Part shown: in pieces, positions 1 to 8,368 of the stretch
Position numbering within the stretch: the first letter of the stretch is position 1
Layout of the letters: every line of letters begins with the position of its first letter
Origin: CAVVFX01 sp963747535
Lineage (GTDB): Bacteria > Acidobacteriota > Terriglobia > Bryobacterales > Bryobacteraceae
Assembly: GCA_963747535.1 (NCBI GenBank)
Contig: CAVVFX010000013.1
Span: forward strand, 124,001 to 188,000
Reading direction: 5' to 3'
Length of the DNA: 64,000 bases
Program-made: the position numbers and the translations under genes
The notes under the pieces: generated by a model
What the model saw: only the letters and a program-made list of their open reading frames with translations
Told to the model about the DNA's origin: nothing
Databases searched by the model: none

Positions 1-2
1 TG

Positions 3-566
3 ACCACCCCTTCGCGCAACACCAGCGGGATGGCGTACGGCGGCGGGTACGTCTGGATGTGCGCGAATGCGCCGCCCGAAGGAGTTTTTCAGGTGGACAT
101 GAACTCCCGCGTCGTCAGCCACCGGCAAATACCACTCGGCCCGCCGAACGACGGCGGCGGCTGTCATGGCGCCATGTGGCACGACGGCAAACTCTGGATT
201 GCGGCGCTGCGCCTCCATGGGATTCTGCGCGTGGATCCAAATACCTGGGAACCCGAGTTTCTCATCCCGGCCTACCAGGCTGTGGGGACGCGGGTTCACG
301 GTATCGCATGGGACAACGGCTCCATCTGGCAGATTACCGGAAATGAAAGTAAGAACTACGCCGAAGGCCGGCCCGGTCTGGTCAGGTACGATGCTGCCAG
401 CGGCAAAGTGCTCGAGGTTGTGGAATTCTTGCCCAACTCATCGGACCCGCACGGGCTGGTCGTGCACGACGGAGCGCTCATCAGCTGCGACGCTGGTATC
501 CATCCCGGATGGCCGAACAACGATAGCCCGACCAGTGGGTGGATCTTCCGGATCGACCTCGTCTGA
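3..566 (+). CDS. Beta-propeller-type protein, C-terminal part (5' end outside window)
   Basis: The reading frame is already open at the first bases of the window, so the N-terminus is missing; the first in-frame ATG (30) is probably internal. The visible part (about 187 residues) has repeated blade-like segments: GGGYVWMC, HDGKLWIAAL, WDNGSIWQI and HDGALISC, each followed by a short strand and a G/D turn. This is the pattern of seven-bladed propellers of the YncE/NHL/glutamine-cyclotransferase type. Such proteins bind ligands or act as lactonases or cyclotransferases. No catalytic residues can be assigned here, so the function is open. Confidence 0.6.
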   Translation, partial: TTPSRNTSGMAYGGGYVWMCANAPPEGVFQVDMNSRVVSHRQIPLGPPNDGGGCHGAMWHDGKLWIAALRLHGILRVDPNTWEPEFLIPAYQAVGTRVHGIAWDNGSIWQITGNESKNYAEGRPGLVRYDAASGKVLEVVEFLPNSSDPHGLVVHDGALISCDAGIHPGWPNNDSPTSGWIFRIDLV

Positions 567-627
567 CTCGAACCTTTTGGATGAGGGGAACACGGAGAAA
601 GTGCCCGTGCTTCCATAATGTCGCCGT

Positions 628-984
628 TTAGTCGGGCACTCGTTTGGCCGTCATCTCGAAGGTCTGGTCGTTGAACGTCACCTTGAATTTGATCTCGCCT
701 CCCGTGACCTTGCCGCTATAGGTGAAGGTGCCAAAGGGGCGCTCTGCCGTGAAGGAGATTTCGTCGCCGTTGATCTTACCGTTCTGAATTGCGGTTTCGT
801 CCTGTGATCCAGCGACCGTACCTGTCAGTTTTCCCCCATCGACTTTGAACGTGAACGTGTTCACGCGCTGCGTGCCATCCGGTGTCGCGAACTCGGCCTT
901 CCATTTGCCGTTCAAATCCGCAGCCGCCCAAACGGATGCCAGAAGGAAGAGGATGCCGATAATCCAGGTTGAGGAATACCTCAT
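628..984 (-). CDS. Small exported beta-rich protein of unknown function
   Basis: 118 residues with a clear Sec signal peptide (IIGILFLLASVWAAA) and a mature part of about 95 residues. The mature part has alternating strands (LNGKWKAEF, GGKLTGTVAG, GDEISFTAERPFGTFTYSGKV), the layout of a small lipocalin/avidin-like barrel. Proteins of this look are common in Acidobacteria and mostly uncharacterised. The start at 984 is supported by a strong Shine-Dalgarno (GAGGTGAT about six bases upstream). It is a single gene, divergent from the aldolase at 1132; the roughly 150-bp gap must hold both promoters. Confidence 0.75.
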   Translation of the reverse strand: MRYSSTWIIGILFLLASVWAAADLNGKWKAEFATPDGTQRVNTFTFKVDGGKLTGTVAGSQDETAIQNGKINGDEISFTAERPFGTFTYSGKVTGGEIKFKVTFNDQTFEMTAKRVPD

Positions 985-1131
985 CGATGATCACCTCGCT
1001 TTCGCCGTAACGATACCACATAGGGCGTGCAGCAGATTCGGCCCCGATCACATGGATATCTTGCGGCCCACGCCCCTCCCCTTTTGGTGGTGGATTTTCT
1101 GTAGGATAGAAAGGTTCACGAAGGGAGCGCT

Positions 1132-2130
1132 ATGAAGAACATTTGGAAGCGAACGTGTTTGTTGGGTGTGCCGCTGGTCCTGCTCGGCGTCATGGTAACG
1201 CTGGCCGAAAACGGCAACCCGGCCTACAAGGCGAAGCGGATCAATCGAGCCGTCGAGTTGTTGGCGGATGGGCAGCCGATTTATTACACAGGTTCACACA
1301 CCGGCTCGCCCGCTGGATCCGGGGACGTCAACGCGGCCTTTGAACAAGGCAAGAAGGATGCCCAGACATACGCCGACTATATCAGCTACGACATGGAGCA
1401 CACTGCGTACGACATCGTTGGGTTGACCGCGTACATGAAGGGTCTGGTGGCGGGCGGACCAACCAGGAGCGGCCATCGGACGCCGGCGGTGATCGTGAAT
1501 GTGCCGGTCAATGGCCTCGACGAAGTCACCGTCCGTGCGAACTCCTGGATGTTCCAGCAGGTACTGGCTGCCGGCGTCCATGGAATCATGCTCACGCACG
1601 CGGATAATCCGGGCGCCATCCGGGCGTTCGTCGAAGCCGTCCGTTTCCCCATGCACAAAGAAGGAGTAGGCCCGCTGCTCGGGGAGGGGCATCGGGGCGT
1701 ACATGGGTCGGGACCGGCGGCGCAGATCTGGGGAGTCTCCGTTCAAGAGTACGAGCAAAAGGCCGACACGTGGCCGCTTAACCCCAACGGGGAACTTCTG
1801 CTGGGCGTAAAAGAAGAAGATAAGTACGCTCTTGAGAACGTAAGTCAGAATCTGAAAGTTCCGGGCATCGGGATGGCGGAGTGGGGGCCGGGAGATATGG
1901 CCATGTCGCTGGGCGTGACGTCGGGCCCGGATGCGACGAATGATCCCAGGATGGTGGCTGCCAGAGGGAAAGTACTCGCTGCCTGCAAAGCCAACCACGT
2001 CGCGTTCCTGAACACGATGACTGCTACTACCATAGTCGCGATGATCAAGGAAGGCGTCATGGTTGGGCCGGCCAATCAGGCGACAACCGAAATCGGCCGC
2101 AAATACACCAAGCGCCAAATGCCGTGGTAA
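1132..2130 (+). CDS. Exported HpcH/HpaI aldolase-family protein
   Basis: 332 residues. The first 25 or so form a signal peptide or membrane anchor (LLGVPLVLLGVMVTLA). The rest reads as the TIM-barrel fold of HpcH/HpaI (2-keto-3-deoxy-L-rhamnonate/4-hydroxy-2-oxoheptanedioate) aldolases: the YISYDMEHTAYD strand, the GVHGIMLTHADNPGAIRAFVEA metal/substrate segment and the GIGMAEWGPGDMAMSLG segment. Known members are cytosolic class II aldolases that split 2-keto acids with retro-aldol chemistry. AAGGGAG six bases before the ATG supports the start. Export is unusual and the substrate is unknown; it could be a non-catalytic relative. Confidence 0.75.
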   Translation: MKNIWKRTCLLGVPLVLLGVMVTLAENGNPAYKAKRINRAVELLADGQPIYYTGSHTGSPAGSGDVNAAFEQGKKDAQTYADYISYDMEHTAYDIVGLTAYMKGLVAGGPTRSGHRTPAVIVNVPVNGLDEVTVRANSWMFQQVLAAGVHGIMLTHADNPGAIRAFVEAVRFPMHKEGVGPLLGEGHRGVHGSGPAAQIWGVSVQEYEQKADTWPLNPNGELLLGVKEEDKYALENVSQNLKVPGIGMAEWGPGDMAMSLGVTSGPDATNDPRMVAARGKVLAACKANHVAFLNTMTATTIVAMIKEGVMVGPANQATTEIGRKYTKRQMPW

Positions 2131-2143
2131 GCCGGATTCCCGG

Positions 2144-2206
2144 CGTGGCGCACGCACTCATGCGTGCAGCGTCCCCACTCATGGGGACGCTCTTGGGTGC
2201 GCCACG
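2144..2206. repeat. Cloverleaf-like palindromic intergenic repeat
   Basis: Outer arms 2144-2153 and 2197-2206 are perfectly complementary (CGTGGCGCAC / GTGCGCCACG). Inside are GCACGCA-CTCA-TGCGTGC (2150-2167), whose first arm competes with the outer stem, and a 10-bp hairpin AGCGTCCCCA-CTCA-TGGGGACGCT (2168-2191). It lies just downstream of the aldolase gene, between convergent genes. It resembles a dispersed structured repeat (REP/BIME-like) and could also act in transcript ending. Confidence 0.75.
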
Positions 2207-2385
2207 GACTTCAGGCGACTTTCAGTCGCATGGCCACGCTACCTGCTTTTAGCCGGTAGTTGTTCGCTGATTCCCGTGCGATGGCATGACGCTGAATGGC
2301 AAGGCGGTCGCTAGCGGGACGAAGCCGGCCGCTCCACAGCCGCTCCACAACAGGACGGAGGGTCTCCGGATGGAAGAGACGTTGG

Positions 2386-3129
2386 TCACTTGCCGAGGAG
2401 GGCTTTGACTTCGGCGGGCGGTTGAAAAGCGTCTGCTGGGAGGTCGGCGTTGCATTCAATAGTATCGATCTGCAATTCGATCTTCTGGCCCGCGACCGTT
2501 TGTACCAACGAGTGGGGTAGTTCGACGCCACAATCCTTGCGGTAGCCGCCGATCGAGACGTCCACGGGAATGTCGCCCAGCGCGGTCTTGCGGATGCTCT
2601 GGTGGCGAATCATGAAACCAGTGGCCCTGTCGTAATACTGAGTTTGCGGTTTGCCGTTCTTGGGCAACAGGATGACTTTATAAGCCGGTTTGCCATCCAC
2701 ATCCTCCACACCGCTAAGTTCGGCGGACGCGTAGATACTTCTCCACTCGTTCTCCTTGTGAAAGAAAGCTTCGCGCAAAGAATCGTTGAGCTCTTCGCCC
2801 TTCTTGAGTTGGGGGCCCTGCATGGCCGAAAACGCCCAGGCGTTGGTTCCATCGGTGCCTTCGGAGATCTTTCCCACACCCGCAAGAACGGTAGACATAC
2901 TGGACTTGTTGGGTTCAGCCGCATAGATGGTTACGGCGCCCTTGATGCCCATGGCGGCGATGGACATGGAACCCTTCATGACCATGTTGTGGATCTTCGA
3001 GTAAGCTGCCGCGCCGCCAGTCGACTCGACATTGTTATCGAGAACCGCGTCGCCGGTTTTAAGATCCGCGGCGGGAGCGGGGAAAGTAGCGTAGACCGTG
3101 AGGACCGCGGCGCAAACGATGTTTCTCAT
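2386..3129 (-). CDS. Exported LolA-like (outer-membrane lipoprotein-sorting-like) protein
   Basis: 247 residues with a signal peptide (IVCAAVLTVYATFPAPAA). The mature part resembles LolA/LolB-like half-barrel proteins: an early helix (AVLDNNVESTGGAAAYSKI), then strands with a conserved YYDRATGFMIR segment and late paired strands. It follows the S41 protease gene by 8 bp on the same strand, so the two are probably co-transcribed. LolA-like folds carry lipids or lipoproteins across the periplasm; here the cargo is unknown. The family assignment comes from sequence pattern only. Confidence 0.65.
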   Translation of the reverse strand: MRNIVCAAVLTVYATFPAPAADLKTGDAVLDNNVESTGGAAAYSKIHNMVMKGSMSIAAMGIKGAVTIYAAEPNKSSMSTVLAGVGKISEGTDGTNAWAFSAMQGPQLKKGEELNDSLREAFFHKENEWRSIYASAELSGVEDVDGKPAYKVILLPKNGKPQTQYYDRATGFMIRHQSIRKTALGDIPVDVSIGGYRKDCGVELPHSLVQTVAGQKIELQIDTIECNADLPADAFQPPAEVKALLGK

Positions 3130-3137
3130 AGAATCTC

Positions 3138-4553
3138 TTACCTTGGTAGCACAGATTGCCGGGCAGTGTTCAGCCCTTTGAGCGCCGCCTCGAGCACCGA
3201 ATCACGGCCCTCGGTCAAGGCGATGCGGTCGAGCGGCACCTCGACATCCGGAATGACACCGTTGCCTTCCAGTTGACGGCCGCTTTCGGAAATGTAGTTG
3301 GCCATGGCGTACTGGAAGCCATCACCGTTGGGCAGGCGTTCGATGTGCGACGGGAGTGCTGCACCTGCGGTTCGTTCGCCAAACACGCGCGCCCGTTTGA
3401 GGTCCTGCAGGCCGCCCGCGAAGATTTCCGACGTCGACGCCGTGAAGCCGTCAACCAGAATGGCGACCGGTCCCGCATAAACTTCCGCGCGCGGAAAGAT
3501 GACGAAGCGGAGAGGCAGGGTTCGCATATACATGGTGCCGAGTTTCTGATCCGGTTGTGAGATCAGAAAGCCCGCCATGCCCATCGCCATGGCGCCGATG
3601 CCGCCGGGATTGCCGCGCAGGTCGATCACCACACCGGGGCAAAGGTCGCACTGGTGGATGGCCTCACCGAATTTTGTGACCACCAGGTCGGGATCGAGGA
3701 AGAGATTGAAGTGGATGTACTCCGCGCCTCCGGGCAGCCTCTTCGAATCAAAACGGACCACCATCGGCGGGAGGAATCCGAAGTGTGTGACGGTCCCGGG
3801 TTCGGCGCGGCGCGTGAGATGTCGGGTGAATTGTTTTCCGTGGATATCCGAAAAGTCAATCGCGACCTCCGAGCCGATGTCGCCGTCAAGGTGAGAGAGC
3901 AGGGCACGAGCGGTCAGCAGATCGGTTAGCCGGGACTGCCCGGATTCGGATGTCAGCCGTGCGATCAGCGAGGCAGCGTTGGTCTTGCCTATGCGGACGA
4001 TTTCCCATCCGGTCCGGACGCCGGCCTGGTCGGCGGCGGAGTCGGGCGCAACGGAGGTTACGATCGCGTGACCCGAGAGAATGCGCAGATCCATACCGGT
4101 TTGGCCGTGATCCTTCAAGGGTTCGTCTCCGGTCCCTTCCGCCGCATCGCCGAGCGTTTCGTAAGCGTCGGCAGGGATGACTCCGAAATGGGTCTGGTGC
4201 AGGCGATTGAGCATGTTTGCTATCACCTGCCGTGCTTCTTCCATGCTTTGAGCAGACTGAACCCGGGGAAGCAGTTCATCGTGGATGGCCTGCCAGTCGA
4301 CGCCGCCCATTTTGGGATCCCAGTGCTTGTCGCGGACGGTTTTCCACACGTATTCGAAGGATTCGATATTAAGGCGGCGCTGATAAGGCGACAGGGAACT
4401 GCCGGCGAAGCACAGCCAGGCAATTAAAAAGAGTGCTACGTGGCGCAAATCCCATTGTATGTCTTGTGTGTCGTGGAGATACGCCGTTGTGTAGTAGGCG
4501 TTTTCGCCTGCTCTCGCGCGCTGGAGAGACTTCTGCCACTCGCCTGCTGGCAT
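3138..4553 (-). CDS. S41-family (C-terminal-processing-like) peptidase with PDZ domain
   Basis: The frame from 4553 gives 471 residues. A hydrophobic export segment (HVALFLIAWLCFAG) follows codon 36, so the TTG at 4448 (436 residues) is a credible alternative start. After an N-terminal helical domain comes a PDZ domain (GMDLRILSGHAIVTSVAPDSAADQAGVRTGWEIVRIG) and an S41 core with the GNPGG strand and FTASTSEIFAGGLQ, where the Ser of STSE is the expected nucleophile. The Lys of classical CtpA enzymes is not obvious (GERTAGAA), as in S41B/tricorn-like members. It probably trims periplasmic proteins. It is the first gene of a pair with the LolA-like gene downstream. Confidence 0.8.
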   Translation of the reverse strand: MPAGEWQKSLQRARAGENAYYTTAYLHDTQDIQWDLRHVALFLIAWLCFAGSSLSPYQRRLNIESFEYVWKTVRDKHWDPKMGGVDWQAIHDELLPRVQSAQSMEEARQVIANMLNRLHQTHFGVIPADAYETLGDAAEGTGDEPLKDHGQTGMDLRILSGHAIVTSVAPDSAADQAGVRTGWEIVRIGKTNAASLIARLTSESGQSRLTDLLTARALLSHLDGDIGSEVAIDFSDIHGKQFTRHLTRRAEPGTVTHFGFLPPMVVRFDSKRLPGGAEYIHFNLFLDPDLVVTKFGEAIHQCDLCPGVVIDLRGNPGGIGAMAMGMAGFLISQPDQKLGTMYMRTLPLRFVIFPRAEVYAGPVAILVDGFTASTSEIFAGGLQDLKRARVFGERTAGAALPSHIERLPNGDGFQYAMANYISESGRQLEGNGVIPDVEVPLDRIALTEGRDSVLEAALKGLNTARQSVLPR

Positions 4554-4671
4554 TCATGCCCACAGTACGGTTAGAATGAATAAAGTACAGCCTGCATGCG
4601 CTATCTCCCAAGGTTAACAATCCGGGGGTCCTGGGCTGGCACGACGCGGCGAAAGGCCTGACTACTGTTGC

Positions 4672-5683
4672 ATGCATCGCAAGTTCTCTAAGACGCTCAG
4701 TCTGCTCCTGAAAATCGCCCTCGCCATAGGTGTCATCTACTGGATGGTGGAGAGCGGAAAGCTCAACTTCCACGTCGTGGGCCACGCCTTCGCCGACCAG
4801 TGGCCGACGGCGTTATTCCTGGTAGCCACGCTCTATTTGCAGATCGCGATCATCTCGTGGCGCTGGAACATCCTGAACAGCGCGCTGGGGTTTGGGATCA
4901 GTTATCGGGAAGCGTTTTCATTGTCGATGATCGGGTTGCTGTTCACGGTGATCATACCGGGGTCCGTCGGCGGGGACGTGATCAAGGCTTATTACGTCGG
5001 GACGCGCGTGCCCAAGCGGCGAGCCCACGCTTTCACCACGATTCTGATGGACCGGTATCTGGGTCTTTTGAGCTTGCTTACGCTGGGAGCGGCGGGTGTC
5101 GTCTGGAACTACCGGATCATTCTGACTAACAAGCTGATGACGACGCTGGCGACATTTGTGGTGTTGGCATTCGCCGGCGGAGTGGTGGGTCTGTTCGTGG
5201 CAGTGGTGTTCAGCAAACAGGTCACGGCATTGTTACGACGCCTGGTCGGACGTGTTCCGCTGGCTGCCCATGCGGTGAAGAGTTGCGAGGCGCTGGAAGG
5301 TTTTCGCGCCAAACCCATGGTGCTGGTAGCCGGGGTCCTGGTTACCTTGCCTTCCCACTCTGGTGGCATGTCTGGGCATGCACATCGCCATGGGAATGGT
5401 TGGGGCTCCCGCAATGCCGTTGGAGCGTTTCCTGCTGATTGTGCCACTGGGTCTGATTTCGACCGTGATTCCTCTAACCCCCGGGGGTGTGGGGATCGGT
5501 CAAATGGCTTTTTACAGTTTGTTCCAGGCTCTCACGCCAGGATCCGGAGACGCGGCGTCCAATGCCTTCACTATCTACCAGACGCTGCAGGTCGCGGTGT
5601 ACCTGAGCGGCTTTGTGAACTATCTATCCCACAAACACATCGAACCGATTTCCCAGGCCCAAGAGGCCGAAGTGGTCGCCTAG
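4672..5683 (+). pseudogene. Flippase-like membrane protein (LPG synthase TM/UPF0104 family), frameshifted
   Basis: Two frames together make one protein of about 337 residues. The first (from ATG 4672) carries an N-terminal TM helix, LFTVIIPGSVGGDVIKAYY and MDRYLGLLSLLTLG, hallmarks of the family that includes MprF transmembrane regions and AglD-like proteins. The second (from about 5350 to the TAG at 5683) carries LLIVPLGLISTVIPLTPGGVGIGQMAFY, the family's C-terminal signature. One extra base in the CCTTCCC stretch near 5348-5355 joins them: reading VLVTL then PTLVACLGMHIAMGM restores a continuous helix. Either a real frameshift or an assembly error. An intact protein would be a polytopic membrane protein linked to lipid or glycolipid translocation. 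Confidence 0.75.
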
Positions 5684-5832
5684 CAGCCTGGGGCAGAGGT
5701 CGGCGCGGGCCAAAGGCTTTACGAACCAATGGGAAGTATTCACCACGCCTTTCGCCTCTATTTCCCCTGAAATCAGCACACGCCACTTCTCTCGCCCCCA
5801 CCCCTTGCTAGGTTGAAATCAGGAGTTACGAA

Positions 5833-6084
5833 GTGTCTTCTTTTCGCCGATTGATCAGTTCACTAGCCAACGCGGCCCTCTCCACCGGCCCCCGGACCGA
5901 GGCAGGCAAACGCCGCTCTTCCCAAAACGCGCTTCGCCACGGCTTTCGCACCCAGCGCGCCGTCTTAACGCCATCGAGTTTTACACGAACGAAGCTACCT
6001 TACGGTTCCCTGATATCCGCGGCTCAGCGACCTGCCGCCATTTGTGGACCCCCACTACTTCGCCGCGGAGCCGGTACTCTCTGA
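5833..6084 (+). pseudogene. N-terminal remnant of STGPRT..GK..SSQNALRHG family protein
   Basis: GTG start with a good Shine-Dalgarno (AGGAG, 7 bases upstream). Residues 11-37 hold the family signature NAALSTGPRTEAGKRRSSQN followed by ALRHGF, seen at the N-terminus of a very common acidobacterial family of unknown function, normally some 200-350 residues long. After about residue 40 the reading becomes low-complexity and ends at 83 residues, running antisense over the 3' end of the peptidyl-prolyl isomerase gene. The body of the gene is therefore missing and this is a decayed or truncated copy. Confidence 0.5.
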
Positions 6085-7089
6085 AATCGACTGGGCCAGG
6101 TAGTTGACAATTTTGGCTTCGTTTCGCGCGTCTTCATAATAGGCCGTTTTGAGAAGTTGGTCTTTGCGGTTGATGAGGCGCTCGCGGATGGTCTGGGAGA
6201 CTCGCGGGTCGTTGAGATCGCGCTGGCCGGCGGGTTCTTTCGAAATCATCTTGAGAATGCGATATCCATCCTGGGTGTGAATGATCGGCGAGAGTTGGCC
6301 GGGCTGCAGCGCGAGCACCAGCTTGCGCAGCTCGGGGTTAGTCTTATCGAACGCGGACTCGGGCAGGAACCCGAGATCGCCGCCATTCTGAATGCTGGGC
6401 GGATCCTCGGAATAGTTCTGCGCGAGGTTGGCGAAGTCCTCGCCTTGTGTGAGCCGCGCATGAATGGCGTCGATTTTCTTCTTCGCCTGGTCCTCGTTCT
6501 GCGCCTTGTCGTTCTTCAGATTACGCACCGCCGGATCCGCCGTGGGTGTCACCACGATCTGCATCAGGTGGAACTGCGGCTCGGCGAAGTTGAAACCCTT
6601 CTGGTTCGCAGTATAGAAGTTCCGGACATCGGCATCGGTGATGTTGATCTTGGAAGCGATTTCCTTGTTCAGCAGCTTCTGGATGCTCAGGTCCTTGCGC
6701 AATTGGGTCTTCAGGTCCGCCACCGTCATGTTGCGGCTGGAGAGCTGTTTGTCGAACTCTTCCTTGGTGTAGGGCGCGCGCAGCTCATTGTACTTGGCCT
6801 CGACGTCCGCGTCGGTCACCAGCAGGCCCAGTTTCTCGGCGCGCTGCAGCATGATCTCGGTCTCGATCAGCTTGCCTAAGACGTCCAGTTTCTGGATCTG
6901 GATCTCGTCCTCGCTGATGCCCTCCGGGTTGGCCATGGGCTGCATCTTATAGTTCTTGTCGAGGTCGGCGTAGGTGATGGAGTGATTGTTTACCGTCGCT
7001 GCCACACCCGTCGGGGCGCGCTTTTGACATCCCGCAGCGATCACCAATGCGGCCAGCAGGAGTGCCGCTAAACTTCTACGATTGGACAT
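6055..7089 (-). CDS. Parvulin-type peptidyl-prolyl isomerase lipoprotein (SurA/PrsA-like)
   Basis: 344 residues from the ATG at 7089. That start puts a lipoprotein signal peptide (RRSLAALLLAALVIAAGC, lipobox IAAGC) at the very N-terminus; upstream in-frame codons run into the divergent promoter region. Residues 30-150 form a SurA-N-type chaperone domain. From about 165 to 280 lies a parvulin (PpiC) rotamase domain with FHLMQIVV, GEDFANLAQNYSEDP, NGGDLGFLPESAF and LSPIIHTQDGYRILK. It likely folds or escorts exported or outer-membrane proteins from the periplasmic face. Transcribed divergently from the oxidoreductase operon. Confidence 0.85.
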   Translation of the reverse strand: MSNRRSLAALLLAALVIAAGCQKRAPTGVAATVNNHSITYADLDKNYKMQPMANPEGISEDEIQIQKLDVLGKLIETEIMLQRAEKLGLLVTDADVEAKYNELRAPYTKEEFDKQLSSRNMTVADLKTQLRKDLSIQKLLNKEIASKINITDADVRNFYTANQKGFNFAEPQFHLMQIVVTPTADPAVRNLKNDKAQNEDQAKKKIDAIHARLTQGEDFANLAQNYSEDPPSIQNGGDLGFLPESAFDKTNPELRKLVLALQPGQLSPIIHTQDGYRILKMISKEPAGQRDLNDPRVSQTIRERLINRKDQLLKTAYYEDARNEAKIVNYLAQSISESTGSAAK

Positions 7090-7109
7090 GGTCGAATTCT
7101 CATTATAAT
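7082..7109 (+). promoter_or_regulatory. Sigma-70-type promoter for the Gfo/Idh-iscX-cupin operon
   Basis: TTGGAC (7082-7087) and a perfect TATAAT (7104-7109) with a 16-bp spacer, about 37 bases ahead of the TTG start at 7146. The -35 box overlaps the start codon region of the divergent isomerase gene. Confidence 0.6.
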
Positions 7110-7145
7110 GATCGGAGTACATCCACTCATCGAGGAGAGTCACTT

Positions 7146-8156
7146 TTGCGAGTAGGAATGATCGGTACCGGCGCCATTTCTCATAAACATGCCGCCGCTT
7201 ATAAGAGTATCGGATTCCGTCTGACGGTCTGTACAGACGTGAACGAATCGGGCGGACGAAAGTTTGCTGAGCAGTACGGGGTCGAGTTTGTCCCCACCTA
7301 CGAAGACGTTTGCCGGCACTCGAATGTCGACTTCGTAGACGTCTGCACGTTCCCGGATTTCCGGCTGCTTCCGGTCAAAGCCTGCGCTGAATCGGGCAAA
7401 CACGTGCAGGTGCAGAAGCCCATCGCCACCACCGTTGTAGTGGCGCGCGAGATGCTCGAGGTCGCGAAGAAAGCCGGCATTGTGCTCGGCGTGGTCAGCC
7501 AGCACCGCTTCGATGACTCGAGCCAGTTCGTTTTTCAGGCGATTCAGGACGGGCGGCTGGGCAAGCTGCTGCAATGCGATGCCTACGTCAAGTGGTGGCG
7601 CTCGGCAGAGTATTATTCGCGGCCGATTAAAGGGAGCTGGGCAGTGGAAGGTGGCGGGGCGCTGATCAACCAGGCGATTCACCAGATCGACATCCTGCGC
7701 TGGCTCGCCGGTCCGGTTGCGACAGTGACCGCCAACTGGCAGCTTGGCGCGGTGCACAAGATCGAGTCCGAGGACTTGATCAATGCGCTGCTCACATTTG
7801 AGTCGGGCGCTCTCGGCGTCGTGCAGGCGTCGACGGCGATTTGGCCGGGCTATTCCGAGCGGGTCGAGTTACACGGCAGTAAAGGGACTGCGATCTTCAC
7901 CGGCGATAAGCTGACCACCTGGGACGTGCAGAATGACTCGGGCGACCCCCCGCCCCTGGCCAGTGAGGTCGCGTCCGGGGCGTCGGATCCGATGGCGATT
8001 TCCCTCGAGCCCTTTGAACGGCAGTTCCTGGACTTTGCCCGCGCCATTGAGACCCAAACCAAACCTCTTATGGGCGGCGAAGAGGGATTGCAGGCGCTCG
8101 AGATCGTCGAGGCGGCGTATCAATCCTGCAGGACGGGAGCCAAGGTGACGTTGTAA
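7146..8156 (+). CDS. Gfo/Idh/MocA-family NAD(P)-dependent oxidoreductase
   Basis: 336 residues from a TTG start, chosen because a strong Shine-Dalgarno (GAGGAGAG) sits about 7 bases upstream and the protein then begins directly with the Rossmann strand and nucleotide loop RVGMIGTGAISHKHAAAY. The EKP-type motif of the family is QKPIATT (VQKPIATTVVVAREM). The C-terminal domain has the usual GGGALINQAIHQIDILRWL segment with the catalytic-area His. Members oxidise or reduce sugars, inositols or related polyols; the substrate cannot be named. The stop codon overlaps the iscX start (TAATG), so translation is probably coupled. Confidence 0.88.
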   Translation: MRVGMIGTGAISHKHAAAYKSIGFRLTVCTDVNESGGRKFAEQYGVEFVPTYEDVCRHSNVDFVDVCTFPDFRLLPVKACAESGKHVQVQKPIATTVVVAREMLEVAKKAGIVLGVVSQHRFDDSSQFVFQAIQDGRLGKLLQCDAYVKWWRSAEYYSRPIKGSWAVEGGGALINQAIHQIDILRWLAGPVATVTANWQLGAVHKIESEDLINALLTFESGALGVVQASTAIWPGYSERVELHGSKGTAIFTGDKLTTWDVQNDSGDPPPLASEVASGASDPMAISLEPFERQFLDFARAIETQTKPLMGGEEGLQALEIVEAAYQSCRTGAKVTL

Positions 8157-8368
8157 TGGCTGGACTCACTTGGGATCACACGGAAGACATTGCCCTGGCG
8201 CTGTACGAGAAGTTTCCCGATCAGGATCCGCTGCATGTCCGGTTTACGGATCTGCATAAGTGGATCACGGAGCTGGAAGATTTTGGGGACGATCCGGCGG
8301 CATCTACCGAGGGTAAGCTCGAAGCGATTCAGATGGCCTGGTATGAGGAATGGAAAGAGGATCAGTGA
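8156..8368 (+). CDS. iscX: IscX-family Fe-S assembly regulator
   Basis: 70 residues that follow the known IscX pattern closely: LTWDHTEDIALALYEKFPD, then DPLHVRFTDLHKWI, then LEDFGDDPAAS and EAIQMAWYEEW. E. coli IscX is a small acidic protein that binds iron and IscS and modulates Fe-S cluster assembly. Normally the gene is the last of the isc operon; here no isc gene is nearby, and it sits between an oxidoreductase and a cupin with overlapping stop/start codons on both sides. Length and motifs are full, so it looks functional. Confidence 0.9.
   Translation: MAGLTWDHTEDIALALYEKFPDQDPLHVRFTDLHKWITELEDFGDDPAASTEGKLEAIQMAWYEEWKEDQ

Noticed and set aside
7047..7145. Earlier ATG start (7047) for the Gfo/Idh gene
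   Set aside because: It would lie upstream of the promoter, overlap the divergent gene's signal peptide and add 33 residues before the Rossmann strand; the TTG at 7146 has a strong ribosome site.
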